A stretch of 64,000 nt of DNA from Apostichopus japonicus (lineage: Eukaryota > Echinodermata > Holothuroidea > Aspidochirotida > Stichopodidae): the NCBI RefSeq assembly GCF_037975245.1, contig NC_092575.1:10324001-10388000 (forward strand), given 5' to 3'. The notes under the pieces are model-generated. The model was not told the origin of the DNA, made no database searches, and was given only the letters and a program-made list of their open reading frames with translations. This document shows, in pieces, positions 12,569 through 21,615 of this stretch; positions within the stretch are counted from its first letter, which is position 1, and each line of letters starts with the position of its first letter. A program made the position numbers and the translations under genes.

Positions 12569-13461
12569 AACGTCACCGCGTCTCGATGCAAGGGGACTGG
12601 GGCTGCGAGCAGATCCGTCGGTTCGTTGTTTTTTTTTGTGTGTTTTTACGTGCCCTGGCCAGGTGCAATTCCTGGGTGACTTTGCTTAAAACCTATGACT
12701 GCATGGATTTCACAACTTAAGACCCTGAATCGCTTTCACTGTCAACGGAACCGCGATAGGCCCATTCGGTTTTCGAACTAGCTGACTTCCATAGAGAAAT
12801 GCGGAACCAACAGATATCGATCAAGGTTTGAAGCTATACAATCAGACCCGTTTTCAGGAGTTAATTTGGGGGAAGGAGCCGCTACTGAGGACGACGGGAC
12901 AAGAATTTTCCGATATTAGAAAATAAAGGAGAAATCAGCACAATAAACGGCCGGGTTGAGACAGTCTTATTTTTATCATAGTGCAAACTGTTTGTTTCAA
13001 CAACCTCTTGTTTTGACAAATGCATGCTATCTTTTTGGAGAATTGCTGAACTCATAACAAGAATATATGCATGGCTTCCAACAGCACTGTACCAGCTGCG
13101 TTGCCAGCCTGAGTTTTGCATACAAACGCTAACAATGACAATTAAAAAATTAATGGCATACCAGCAGGCGCGGCGGAACGTAAAAATTATTGGGGGGGGC
13201 TAATGTGTGGAGACTATCTAAGCGGAGCGCCACCATCAGTTGGCGCGGAGCGTACAAGAAAATTTTGGGTTTTTTCAAACCCCCAATTGACCGGAAACGG
13301 AACTTCCCGAGTGTTTTATGCTGCGAATACCTAGCCCTTAAATATGGGTCTCAAGCCTGCAATTTCTCAGATTGTACGTAAAAGTCTGTAAAAACATTGT
13401 AATTTGTATATTCGATGGTGTTTTAAGAGAGTAGCTATTACTCGTAGTGTACTCGTAGTGA

Positions 13462-13718
13462 GGCGGAGTGTATAGCCTAGTGGTTAACGCCGGCGTCTCC
13501 CAGTCATGAGATCCTCGGTTCGATTCCCCGCCGACAGCAATGTGTGTCGTCTGGCAAGGGTGTTGTTCAATAACAACTTCCCGACATGGACGTTAAATGG
13601 ATGTGTGCCGAGAAATTGGCTTCGGTCAGCTTGCGAGTCTATAAGCCTCCATGGCTTCTTTCGCGAGTTCCTGCTTGCGGGAAGATCACATATACATACA
13701 TACATACATACTCGCATG
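13462..13718 (+). mobile_element. tRNA-derived SINE
   Basis: The 5' end is tRNA-like. An A-box (TATAGCCTAGTGGTTAACG, near 13471) and a perfect B-box (GGTTCGATTCC, 13517-13527) form an internal RNA polymerase III promoter. A tRNA-unrelated body and a short (CATA)n tail near 13690-13710 follow. It lies inside the hAT element 13165-14509. Exact ends are uncertain because no clear target duplication was found. Confidence 0.75.
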
Positions 13719-13745
13719 CAAAGACGTTTTTGAGTGTAGTAAGGG

Positions 13746-14137
13746 CAGTGGCGGAGCTAGGGGTATTGGTCGGGGGGGTGGGCAAGAATGGTCTGTAGGG
13801 GCGCTTTCGACACTATCTAAGCGGAGCGCCACCATAGGTTGGCGCGGAGCGTACAGAAAATTTCTGAGTAAAGATACTCCCTAGATTGCAGGAAATGACC
13901 CTTGCTAATTTGCAGATAAACGGAGAATAAATAGGTGTCGTCGCCATTTTGTCGGAAAATTACACCAACAGAATATGACAAATGTTAATAGGTATATGAG
14001 AGCGCAATAAAATAGTCAATAATCGCGAATAAGTAAAAAGTATTGAAAAGCTGAAAAGGGCGCCAGCAGTCCATTTGAGTCCGTCAGGGAGGGGGGGCAT
14101 CCGCCCCCTGACTGTATATATGAACGCTCCGCCACTA
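13746..14137. mobile_element. Nested hAT MITE, 392 bp
   Basis: Ends CAGTGGCGGAGC and GCTCCGCCACTA are inverted repeats (the last base has changed from G). They are flanked by a perfect 8-bp duplication AGTAAGGG (13738-13745 and 14138-14145). The hairpin module lies at 13812-13853. The element sits just after the SINE within the outer hAT at 13165-14509. Confidence 0.87.
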
Positions 14138-14517
14138 AGTAAGGGGATGTTGGAGAACTGGCTCAAATAAGGCAAGTCATTGGCCTAAGACGAAGTTGTG
14201 TTACGCTTACCGGTACTCACACTCACTGCTTCCACTTTTCACGGGGCGTGAAGACGCGGTTGGGGTGACAATGTGGTCTATAGCCAGGGGACGGGCCGAG
14301 GGTCCCCCAGCAATTACTAAAATTATAACACCTATATAGTATACGTGTGCATCGGACAGATCGACAAGTATGCATTGAAAAATGGGCAGATGCACGTTTC
14401 GGAGCCTTGGTAAATATTGGGGGGGCTTATCATGCATTTGCCCCCTCAACTTTTTCATTGGGGGCTGAGCCCCCCCCCCCAAGCCCCCCCCCCGGTTCCG
14501 CCGCCACTGCATACCAG

Positions 14518-15314
14518 TTGTTATCATATAGGAGCCGCGGCCCCCAGTCACCTACACGACCCACTATAATAACTCATTTCCCCCTACCCAGAAGGTCCCT
14601 TTTTGGCAGGTAAAACAAATATTGATAACACAATTAATTTACACCTCAATTCCCCCATCCCTCGGCATAGGCTACAGCTACGTACCATCTTTGATATTTT
14701 CAATTACCTGTGTAAAACACTAAGTAAAGCAGAGTTTATAAAGGAACGTAAAGTCCTGTTTTCCCCTACAAAGTGATTTTACGTTTTGTTTTTGGAAGTA
14801 TAAATTCCTAAATGAAATAAAGAATGTTTAGATGCAAATTACAAGGCCTGGGTATTGCCATTTCCGGCAATCTTGGGGATATTTTTGGCAAACATTTTAG
14901 CTTCGCTTCGCGTCAAGATGGGAGAGCTCCGCGCTTAAATTAGTGTCATGGTGGTCTCCATGGCTTTTGGGAAATGGAGCACCCACTAAAATGTATCATA
15001 ATGAGCGCACATCACGAGCGCGGAGCGCGAAGTCCCAAAGGCGAGGGTCCAGGGCCCGCCTTAGAGCCCTGGAAGCTCTGGGGTTCTACAAGCTCTCTGG
15101 TGCAATCTAAGCCGTATATGGAACATTTCGTGGTGATTTCATCGACTGAGATTTTGGGTAAAATCTGCGTTCATAGACACATTTTTGGTCCGCCTTGTCT
15201 GTCATACTGGGAACATGAAAAAATGTGTTGCAAAGCTAGAATACATTAAGAGATTGAAAGGACAATAAGACCAAATGACCAATGTCCAATTAACATCAAC
15301 ATGTATATTTCCAC
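14518..15314. other. Intergenic, with a degenerate copy of the hAT hairpin module
   Basis: No gene was recognised. Around 14845-14950 there is a diverged copy of the module shared by the hAT elements (GGCCTGGGTATTGCCATTTC and, later, GAGAGCTCCGCGCTTAAATT). This suggests an old, eroded hAT insertion whose ends I could not place. Confidence 0.5.
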
Positions 15315-15807
15315 CCGTGGCGTAACTCCTGTGGACAAATGGTATCCAAGTTCCCGAGAACTTGGGAAGGCTAGAGCTTGAATTTACTGAGCCTGGCCTT
15401 CTTGTCAGCAAACATATCGATTAGTCCATCTATATCAAGTGACCATGCCTCCTCGCTCTCGATGGAAAGGATAGCCAGCGAATCCAGCCGATCTTGAGAA
15501 ATGGTTGAACGTAGGTAAGTCTTGATTAGCTTCAACTTGGAGAATGATCTTTCTGCGGTCGCCACTGTGACAAGAAGTGTAATAAATAGGACCACAGCCG
15601 ATAACAGCTTTGAGTCGGTACTAAGGTCACACAGAAAAATATGTCCATTGTCTCGTTTATAGTTTCTTTTCCAACGAAAACGTGCCGTTTCAAAAGAAAA
15701 AAAAGGGGACCCCTCTTCTAAGTTCTGTACATCAGTGCAGCGGGGGGCCCCTTTGGTCGGGGGCCCCTGGGTTTGCCCCGTCCGAGCCCATAGGCGTTAC
15801 GCCGCTG
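15315..15807 (-). mobile_element. Internally deleted hAT transposon remnant
   Basis: The left end CCGTGGCGTAACTCCT and the right end AGGCGTTACGCCGCTG are imperfect inverted repeats about 16 bp long. The left half contains the C-terminal piece of a hAT transposase on the minus strand (15371-15595). I found no matching 8-bp flanks, so the two ends may have been joined by deletion or belong to different copies. Confidence 0.6.
15371..15595 (-). pseudogene. hAT transposase C-terminal dimerisation domain fragment
   Basis: This 74-codon open frame contains the hallmark hAT dimerisation motif: TAERSFSKLKLIKTYLRST is followed by SQDRLDSLAILSIE. It resembles the C-termini of ZMYM/TTF-type hAT transposases. 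The zinc-finger and catalytic RNase-H-like parts are missing upstream (toward 15800), and the frame opens without a convincing start. It is a dead fragment, oriented so that its stop lies close to the left terminal repeat, as in intact hAT elements. Confidence 0.8.
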
Positions 15808-16280
15808 CCTCAGATGCAATTTGGTGCGACAAAAGTGTACAATGGTGATGTTAATTTACTTCTAAAAAAATGTTTCCCAGGTGTAATTTTCTAAAATATT
15901 TATAAAACAAAGTTGGGATCATCTTTCTCAAAAAAAAATATTTTTCATAGGTTATAAATTTCTTACAACCAGCCTGTAACTGCAAAATGGTGATAAACTG
16001 TAAATCCTCATGCTCATACATTTAATTTTAAACCAGAAAACGTAAAGGTTTAGACTAGTCTACCACTGCTATTCCTCTCGATTTTTTTAATTTCCAATCA
16101 TATGATTCAGCGGATGTTCGGAAACACTTTTTGGCTCACCTTTGGGGGGGGGGCCATGGCCCCCGTTGGCCCCCCCTTGGATCCGCCAGTGGAGATGTGG
16201 CGTTGGAGGGGAAGGGAGCTAGAGAGGAGATGTGAGGAAGGTGGTGTCCGCTGGTGAAATTTTCTCTACCTAAGTCTAAA
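15808..16280. other. Intergenic, with one probable hAT right end
   Basis: GGATCCGCCAGTG, ending near 16191 after G/C-homopolymer runs, looks like the right terminus of another hAT element. Its left partner was not found. No coding signal was seen. The region is the 5' flank of GOSR1. Confidence 0.4.
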
Positions 16281-16311
16281 CATGGAGGTAAAAACTGTTT
16301 TTACCTCCATG
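16281..16311. repeat. Perfect 31-bp palindrome flanked by 7-bp direct repeats
   Basis: Two 15-base arms (CATGGAGGTAAAAAC and its exact complement) are separated by one base. The palindrome is bounded by GTCTAAA on both sides (16274-16280 and 16312-16318). It lies about 100 bp upstream of the GOSR1 start codon, in its presumed promoter or 5'UTR. Confidence 0.85.
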
Positions 16312-16409
16312 GTCTAAAATCACCAATCCGCGCCTTGCGATTGAAGTTACGCAATACTTGGCTGTTTTTATAACGTAAACGATTTCAGGCAAGTTTAGCA
16401 CTTTTATGT

Positions 16410-16455
16410 ATGGACTCCACCGAAAAACAGATGGCACACGGAAACTTGTGGGAAG
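16410..16455 (+). CDS. GOSR1: GOSR1 exon 1 (coding part)
   Basis: Encodes MDSTEKQMAHGNLWE plus one base. It ends GAAG|GTAAAA in phase 1 and joins exon 2 to give WEDLRK, matching the human N-terminus. Confidence 0.9.
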
Positions 16456-19400
16456 GTAAAATCGAACACGTTGGAACCTTCACATTTCTCACCATTGTAG
16501 CCTGAATCTGATCTTCCGCATCATGAATGATAAGATTGATAGTATGTCGCATTATAAATGTATTTTCATTATTAGTTTCATTCGACGGACATGGGTAGTT
16601 ATTACAAACACAACAGATCAGTGGATAACGTTAGTGTCATCCTGCGAGTGTAACTGTAAGACGTGAGGCATTACGTCGTTAGTATATATATGTTTCACGT
16701 TCCAACATTAACAGCAATAACTAAGTGCTAGCCTAACCTGTTACTGTGTTAGGCTAATTGACATTTGTTTACACTGACACAGTCAGTTAAGTCTGATCGT
16801 TTAAGTTAGAACTTTCAAAGGGAGAACTGGTATTACAGAGGTCGAATCTGTGGTGGTTGTGATCAGAGAAATATGTACAATTGACATGATAATAGTTCAA
16901 GATAATAACACTATGTTGAGAATAGTTGACTCAAAACAGTATCACTATGTTCATTAATGTACTTTTTATCACTATCATGTTTTGTGTAGATTTTTACCCA
17001 ATTATCCCACTTTATGCCCTAATTTTGAGGATGGTAAATGTAAATGTCCCTATTTTTGTGAGACAGGTTGGTAGACAATGTCATACTTACATGAGAAAAA
17101 AATTAAACGCTGTTACTTAGTTGACAAATTTATCTCAATATCTCATCCCTTACTTAGATATGGTTGATACAATGGAACCTACTTTAGACTGGCTAAACCT
17201 GGGACTTTGATTTAGTGGGTGGTTTATGACATCATAACGGCAAATGTTCTTGAGAAAACTTGCTTTTCTATTACAATCTTGCTGATTTTTCCATGAAACT
17301 TGATACTTTCAGAATGTTTACATCGCAGTCTAAGATTTCTGTACTTAAAATGCAATTTTATTGTTGTAGAACTATTTTCTTTCTATCTAAATAAGTGACT
17401 TAAAGATATATATAGAAACACAGTTTGCTGAATTGCCGTGGTAACATTGATCATTCACTCTGTTGTTGATGCATTCACAAAATACCACCAAAGTTGAAAA
17501 AGTCATATCTGTAGCATACTAAATGCTATGAGGATATGGTTTTGATATGCAGCTGCAAAAGTTTAAGTATTTTCCTAAAGCAATCAACTTCAGCCACAGG
17601 ACTATCCCTTCAACTGGTGAGGGTAGTTACTGACCATTCTTAGTTCTGCACATGGATGAGCAGATATGTATTTCTGCATACAGTTTGTACAGAAGACATT
17701 GCACTACTGGTTTTACTCTGTGAATTGAAAAGTTGTTGAACTAATAATCTTATATTTCTTGACCAGTGACTTAAAAATTGAATTCTGTTGTTTCTTTCTT
17801 ACAGACCTCCGAAAGAGGGCCAGACAGCTGGAGAATGAAATAGATTTGAAACTGGTGTCTTTCAGCAAACTTGGAACTAACTACAGTTCCCACAGAGATG
17901 ATGTTAACAGGTGATATTTTGTAGTTGCCTGAATTCTTGTCAACTTTTTCAATGTCAACTAAAATTCAGAATAAGTTTTGATGAAACATTGTATTTTTAT
18001 GAAACATTGTATAAATTGTTTAAGGGGATATGAGGTATCAATTTTTGTGTAGTAATTTGATGTAAAGGTTTGTGAAATTTCAGATTTGATCCTAGTTGCA
18101 ACCACAGCATTGCAGAGCCTATGATTTATTTGCTTAGGAACCGAAAGGACTCTTTCTTACTTATTTCTTTTTTATTTTATCATGTTTTGTTAGATAATTA
18201 TGCAGTCAAAAGTCAGAGTTGTGTAACTTTTTCAAAAGTGTAGTTTGAATAACATTGTAGTTTTATAGTTGTAATCTCGCTCTGCATTGTGTGTTCGACT
18301 TTAACTCTGACTATCCTCAATGATTTTCATATCCTCAGTTCTGACACCTCGCCGTTACTCAGTGCTTCCAATAGTGAGCACATGTTTGACACCATGGCCA
18401 TGGAAATAGAACAACTCTTAGCAAAAGTAAGTACATCAGATTAAGCGTCATACAGTTGCACCAGTAATCAGTGCAACATTGGCAAAAGTAAGAGCACACT
18501 ATTAAAACCTGCTGTAATAGTCTGAGCAAAGTCTCAGCAAATGTAAGCACACAAAAAGTTGCACAGTGACAGGCTGATAGCTCATCATAGACATATTACT
18601 CATACTGTATGTTGCTGACTGTGGCAGTTGAAAAACCACAGGTACATTGTACACATGTAACCATGAGGTCACAAACTAATTTCTTTGGGTAGGTCCTACA
18701 ACCCAGAAAGTAGCATGGAAAATATATATATATATATACACATATATCAATATATCATCCATAGCCCAGTGGTTAGGGTGTCCGCATATAAAGCGGGAGG
18801 CCCGGGTTTGAATCTAAGTGGAGGCTGAAAGTTTTGTCACTTTTCTGGATATTTCAACTCACTACGATTTCAATTATATATGTATGTATCTATATACATA
18901 TATACGCAACTCATTAAGAAAGCTGACTGGGAAGTCATAATTTTTTTTAGCTGGAAAGACCCAAGAAATCATTGGCTACAATTTCATTTTCTTAATCTCT
19001 TGATCTCACAGCTGACAGAAGTCAATGACAAAATGTCTGAATACACAAACAGCATATCCATGTCATCACCGAGCTCGGCCTTACTGCACACATTGCAGAG
19101 GCATAGAGATATCTTACAAGATTACAGTCAAGAATTCCAGAAAACAAAAGCAAACATTACCGCCTGTAGAGAAAGAGAAGAACTATTAGGGTCTGTGAGG
19201 AGAGACATTGATGCTTACAAGAGCTCTTCTGGTCTGAACAGACGATCTGAAATATACCTTAAAGAGAATGAACATATAAGAAAGTAAGTTTTACAACGGG
19301 GAGGGGTTTGGGGAGGGCTGCTAGCTTGGAGAATTGATTTCACTTTTAGGAATAACAGAAATAAGCTTTCAATTCTAAAATTTTAGTTTTTACTTGAGAA

Positions 19401-21615
19401 TAACGGTTTTTTAGTAGTATTTTAAAAGCTACTCCATATTACCAACATATTATTATAATGTTTTCTTGAATGCTTCAGTGATTTTGGTTCAAAGTGTGTG
19501 CGCTCAAAAAGGCTTTTAAGTGCAATCATCATCATTGTATAGAAATATAGAGCTGTGCTATATATGTGTGTATATATATGTTCATATGTGTATAGAGTTA
19601 TGTATAGAGCCGTGCTATATATGTGTATATATATGAGCTGGTGCTATATATGTGTATATATGTGAGCTGTGCTATATATGTGTGTATATATATGTTCATA
19701 TGTGTATAGAGTTATGTATAGAGCCGTGCTATATATGTGTATATATATGAGCTGGTGCTATATATGTATATATGTGAGCTGTGCTATATATGTATATATG
19801 TGAGCTGTGCTATATATGTGTATAGGGCTATGCATAGGGATGTTATTCTAAGCTATTTATCTCTTTGGGCTATTGAACTGTTCTATATAAAATAGGATAA
19901 ATTGTACTGTTGGTAAACAGTGGTGAAGTAAATGACCAGGGGAGATAAGTGTACTTATATTTTTTTCTGATGAAACTAGTATTTTATGGCTAATTTCAAA
20001 TGTTTAAACATGTTTCATGAAACCTTTGTTAATGTTATTTCCCTTCTGACAGTGCTGATAGGATAGCTGACGAAACTATTGAGTGAGTATTACAGTCAAG
20101 TTTGTTACATGTTCAGAGGAAAATCAGAGGAAAAGATACAGGGATGTTACTTCTTTAAAATTCAATTTTTTTTTTACGAAAACTGATTTTCCATCTTGAA
20201 GAATGAAGATATATTTAAATTCTCAGCTAGAAGAAACATGATTTTTACGTTTATTGTTAAACACTGTGCATACCTTTTAAACCTAAAATGTCAAATTCTT
20301 ATTGTTATGAAGCAGATAATATCATATTAACCTCAATGACGTTTGATTTCTGGCATTTAATGATCACTTCTTTTAAAGTACATAGTTCCATGTCTGGAAG
20401 TAATCTGTCAATAAGGTATCACTAGATAGGTGCAGAATAACTTGAAGCTGATTCCCATAAAACCAATATACAGAGTGGTTAGAACTCATCTCTCCACCTT
20501 GACATGACTTCAATATTGGTTATTGTGTATGGCGTGTAACTGTTACCTCAGGACACTCTGTACTGATTTGATAATATACAGGGTACAGAACAAGATTCAC
20601 CGATTCTTTTGTGTGACTTGAATTAAGATGCAACTTCCTATTTAGTGATACCACTTGGATGATCAGACCTAGAGAGGGCAATGAAATGTGAATGCGATGG
20701 AGGTTGTGGCATAAAATATTTTCGGTTTTGCAAATTCTGTTCAACATCAAAGGATCCAATGCAAACATTGTCCATATATAAAGATGTGCAGAGTTGCTAA
20801 ACCCTAAAGTAAACAAATAATATACTGTACTTGTGCTTGTGTTGGTTGTACTCATGATATACATATATTACTTCCTACCTACCTTCCTGTATCCACAGTG
20901 TCGCCTTGGCAACCAAAGAGAACTTGAGAGAACAAAGAAACACCATGAAGAAGATATCAACTGGAATGAATAATTTAGCCAGTATCCTTTGATAAATGAA
21001 AGCCTTTTGTTCGAATTTTACAGTTTTGGTTTTGAGATGACAAAATTTCTTTTTAACCAACTATAAACGTGTCCATGTGGTAGTGCGAGGGGGGTAAATG
21101 ACTATATTGTGTTGATTTTGTTGATGACCAAATTCCTTAAAACTTTAAAAGAAAGGTCAGGTCTGCTTATTGTCATGTTTTATGCAATGTTTCTGTCACT
21201 TTTCCATTATTTTCAAGACTTAATAACTCTCTAAGGTTTGCTTAATTAATCCTCTGTTTGTTTCAGATGATTTGATGTCTACTCTGCTGCTGAAATCATT
21301 AACAAAAATGACAAAAAAAAAGAAAATGTGCCCCTACTCTGAGGCACGATAATAGTTGTTTTTGTTGCTATTTTGCATCTTTGCATTCTTTGTTACATCT
21401 TTTCACATGTACTGTTATTGAACTTCATGTTGTTGATTTGTCAAGAAATCAGCTACTTTTCTCATATTAAGCCTTGACGAAATGGTACAGATCGTTTTCC
21501 ACTTTTGAATAGTCTTATACAGAGAATAAACATACGTAAAAGGAGAGACACTCTGATCATCGGTGGAGTGGTCGCCGTATGTATCATACTATTGCTTCTC
21601 TATGCTTTCCGATGA
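16410..21615 (+). CDS. GOSR1: GOSR1 (GS28), Golgi SNAP receptor complex member 1, complete, 7 exons
   Basis: Qb-SNARE of the cis/medial Golgi. It pairs with syntaxin-5, Bet1/Ykt6 and Sec22-type partners for ER-Golgi and intra-Golgi vesicle fusion. Joining exons 16410-16455, 17805-17910, 18339-18426, 19012-19283, 20053-20082, 20899-20981 and 21491-21615 gives 249 residues (human 250) with every junction GT-AG and in phase. Landmarks: WEDLRKRARQLE at the N-terminus; the conserved HTLQRHRDILQDY and KTKAN region; then the SNARE motif (about 165-225) with the zero-layer Gln in ATKENLREQR; a basic RKRR stop-transfer patch; and a C-terminal anchor GGVVAVCIILLLLYAFR ending at the stop. The start MDSTEKQMAHGNLWE is the first ATG of this frame in exon 1. 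The gene diverges from SARM1 and converges with STK36. Confidence 0.96.
17805..17910 (+). CDS. GOSR1: GOSR1 exon 2
   Basis: Preceded by TTTCTTTCTTACAG. Encodes the first helix (LRKRARQLENEIDLKLVSF) and ends AACAG|GTGATA in phase 2. Confidence 0.93.
18339..18426 (+). CDS. GOSR1: GOSR1 exon 3
   Basis: Follows ATATCCTCAG. Encodes SDTSPLLSASNSEHMFDTM and the MEIEQLLAK helix, and ends GCAAAA|GTAAGT in phase 0. Confidence 0.93.
18755..18875 (+). mobile_element. tRNA-derived SINE fragment in GOSR1 intron 3
   Basis: A tRNA-like head has an A-box (ATAGCCCAGTGGTTAGGG, from 18761) and a B-box (GGGTTTGAATCT, 18804-18815). It follows a (TA)n run. Only a short tRNA-unrelated tail is visible before AT-rich DNA; the 3' end is estimated. 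Confidence 0.65.
19012..19283 (+). CDS. GOSR1: GOSR1 exon 4
   Basis: Starts after TCTCACAG with LTEVNDKMSEYTNS. It carries the most conserved core (ALLHTLQRHRDILQDYSQEF) and ends AGAAA|GTAAGT in phase 2. Confidence 0.95.
19549..19835. repeat. TATATGTG-rich minisatellite in GOSR1 intron 4
   Basis: Tandem imperfect units are built from GAGC(T/C)GTGCTATATATGTG and (TG)TATATATATG segments. A longer unit containing TTCATATGTGTATAGAG is repeated twice (near 19579 and 19694). Confidence 0.85.
20053..20082 (+). CDS. GOSR1: GOSR1 exon 5 (30-bp microexon)
   Basis: Lies between CTTCTGACAG and GTGAGT. It supplies NADRIADETI at the start of the SNARE motif, matching human NSDRLIEETI. Phases on both sides fit exons 4 and 6. 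Confidence 0.9.
20899..20981 (+). CDS. GOSR1: GOSR1 exon 6 (SNARE motif core)
   Basis: Follows TATCCACAG. Encodes VALATKENLREQRNTMKKIS and the start of the next heptads, including the Qb zero-layer glutamine. Ends GCCA|GTATCC in phase 1. Confidence 0.93.
21491..21615 (+). CDS. GOSR1: GOSR1 exon 7 (membrane anchor and stop)
   Basis: Starts after GGTACAG with NRFPLLNSLIQRINIRKRRD, followed by a 20-residue hydrophobic anchor and TGA at 21613-21615. It contributes the end of the SNARE helix and the tail anchor that places the protein in the Golgi membrane. Confidence 0.95.

Larger units (their letters stand above)
13165..14509. mobile_element. hAT element, 1345 bp, interrupted by a SINE and a second hAT MITE
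   Basis: The left end CAGGCGCGGCGGAAC pairs with the right end GTTCCGCCGCCACTG. The outer flanks are an exact 8-bp duplication CATACCAG (13157-13164 and 14510-14517), which shows that these two distant ends belong to one insertion. Inside are a tRNA-SINE (13462-13718) and a complete hAT MITE (13746-14137). The left arm carries the hairpin module at 13213-13253. It encodes no transposase. Confidence 0.85.

Noticed and set aside
16192-16240. GAGATGTG direct repeat as a hAT target duplication for the right end at 16191
   Set aside because: The second copy lies on the same side of the terminus, so it cannot be a flanking duplication; no left end was found.
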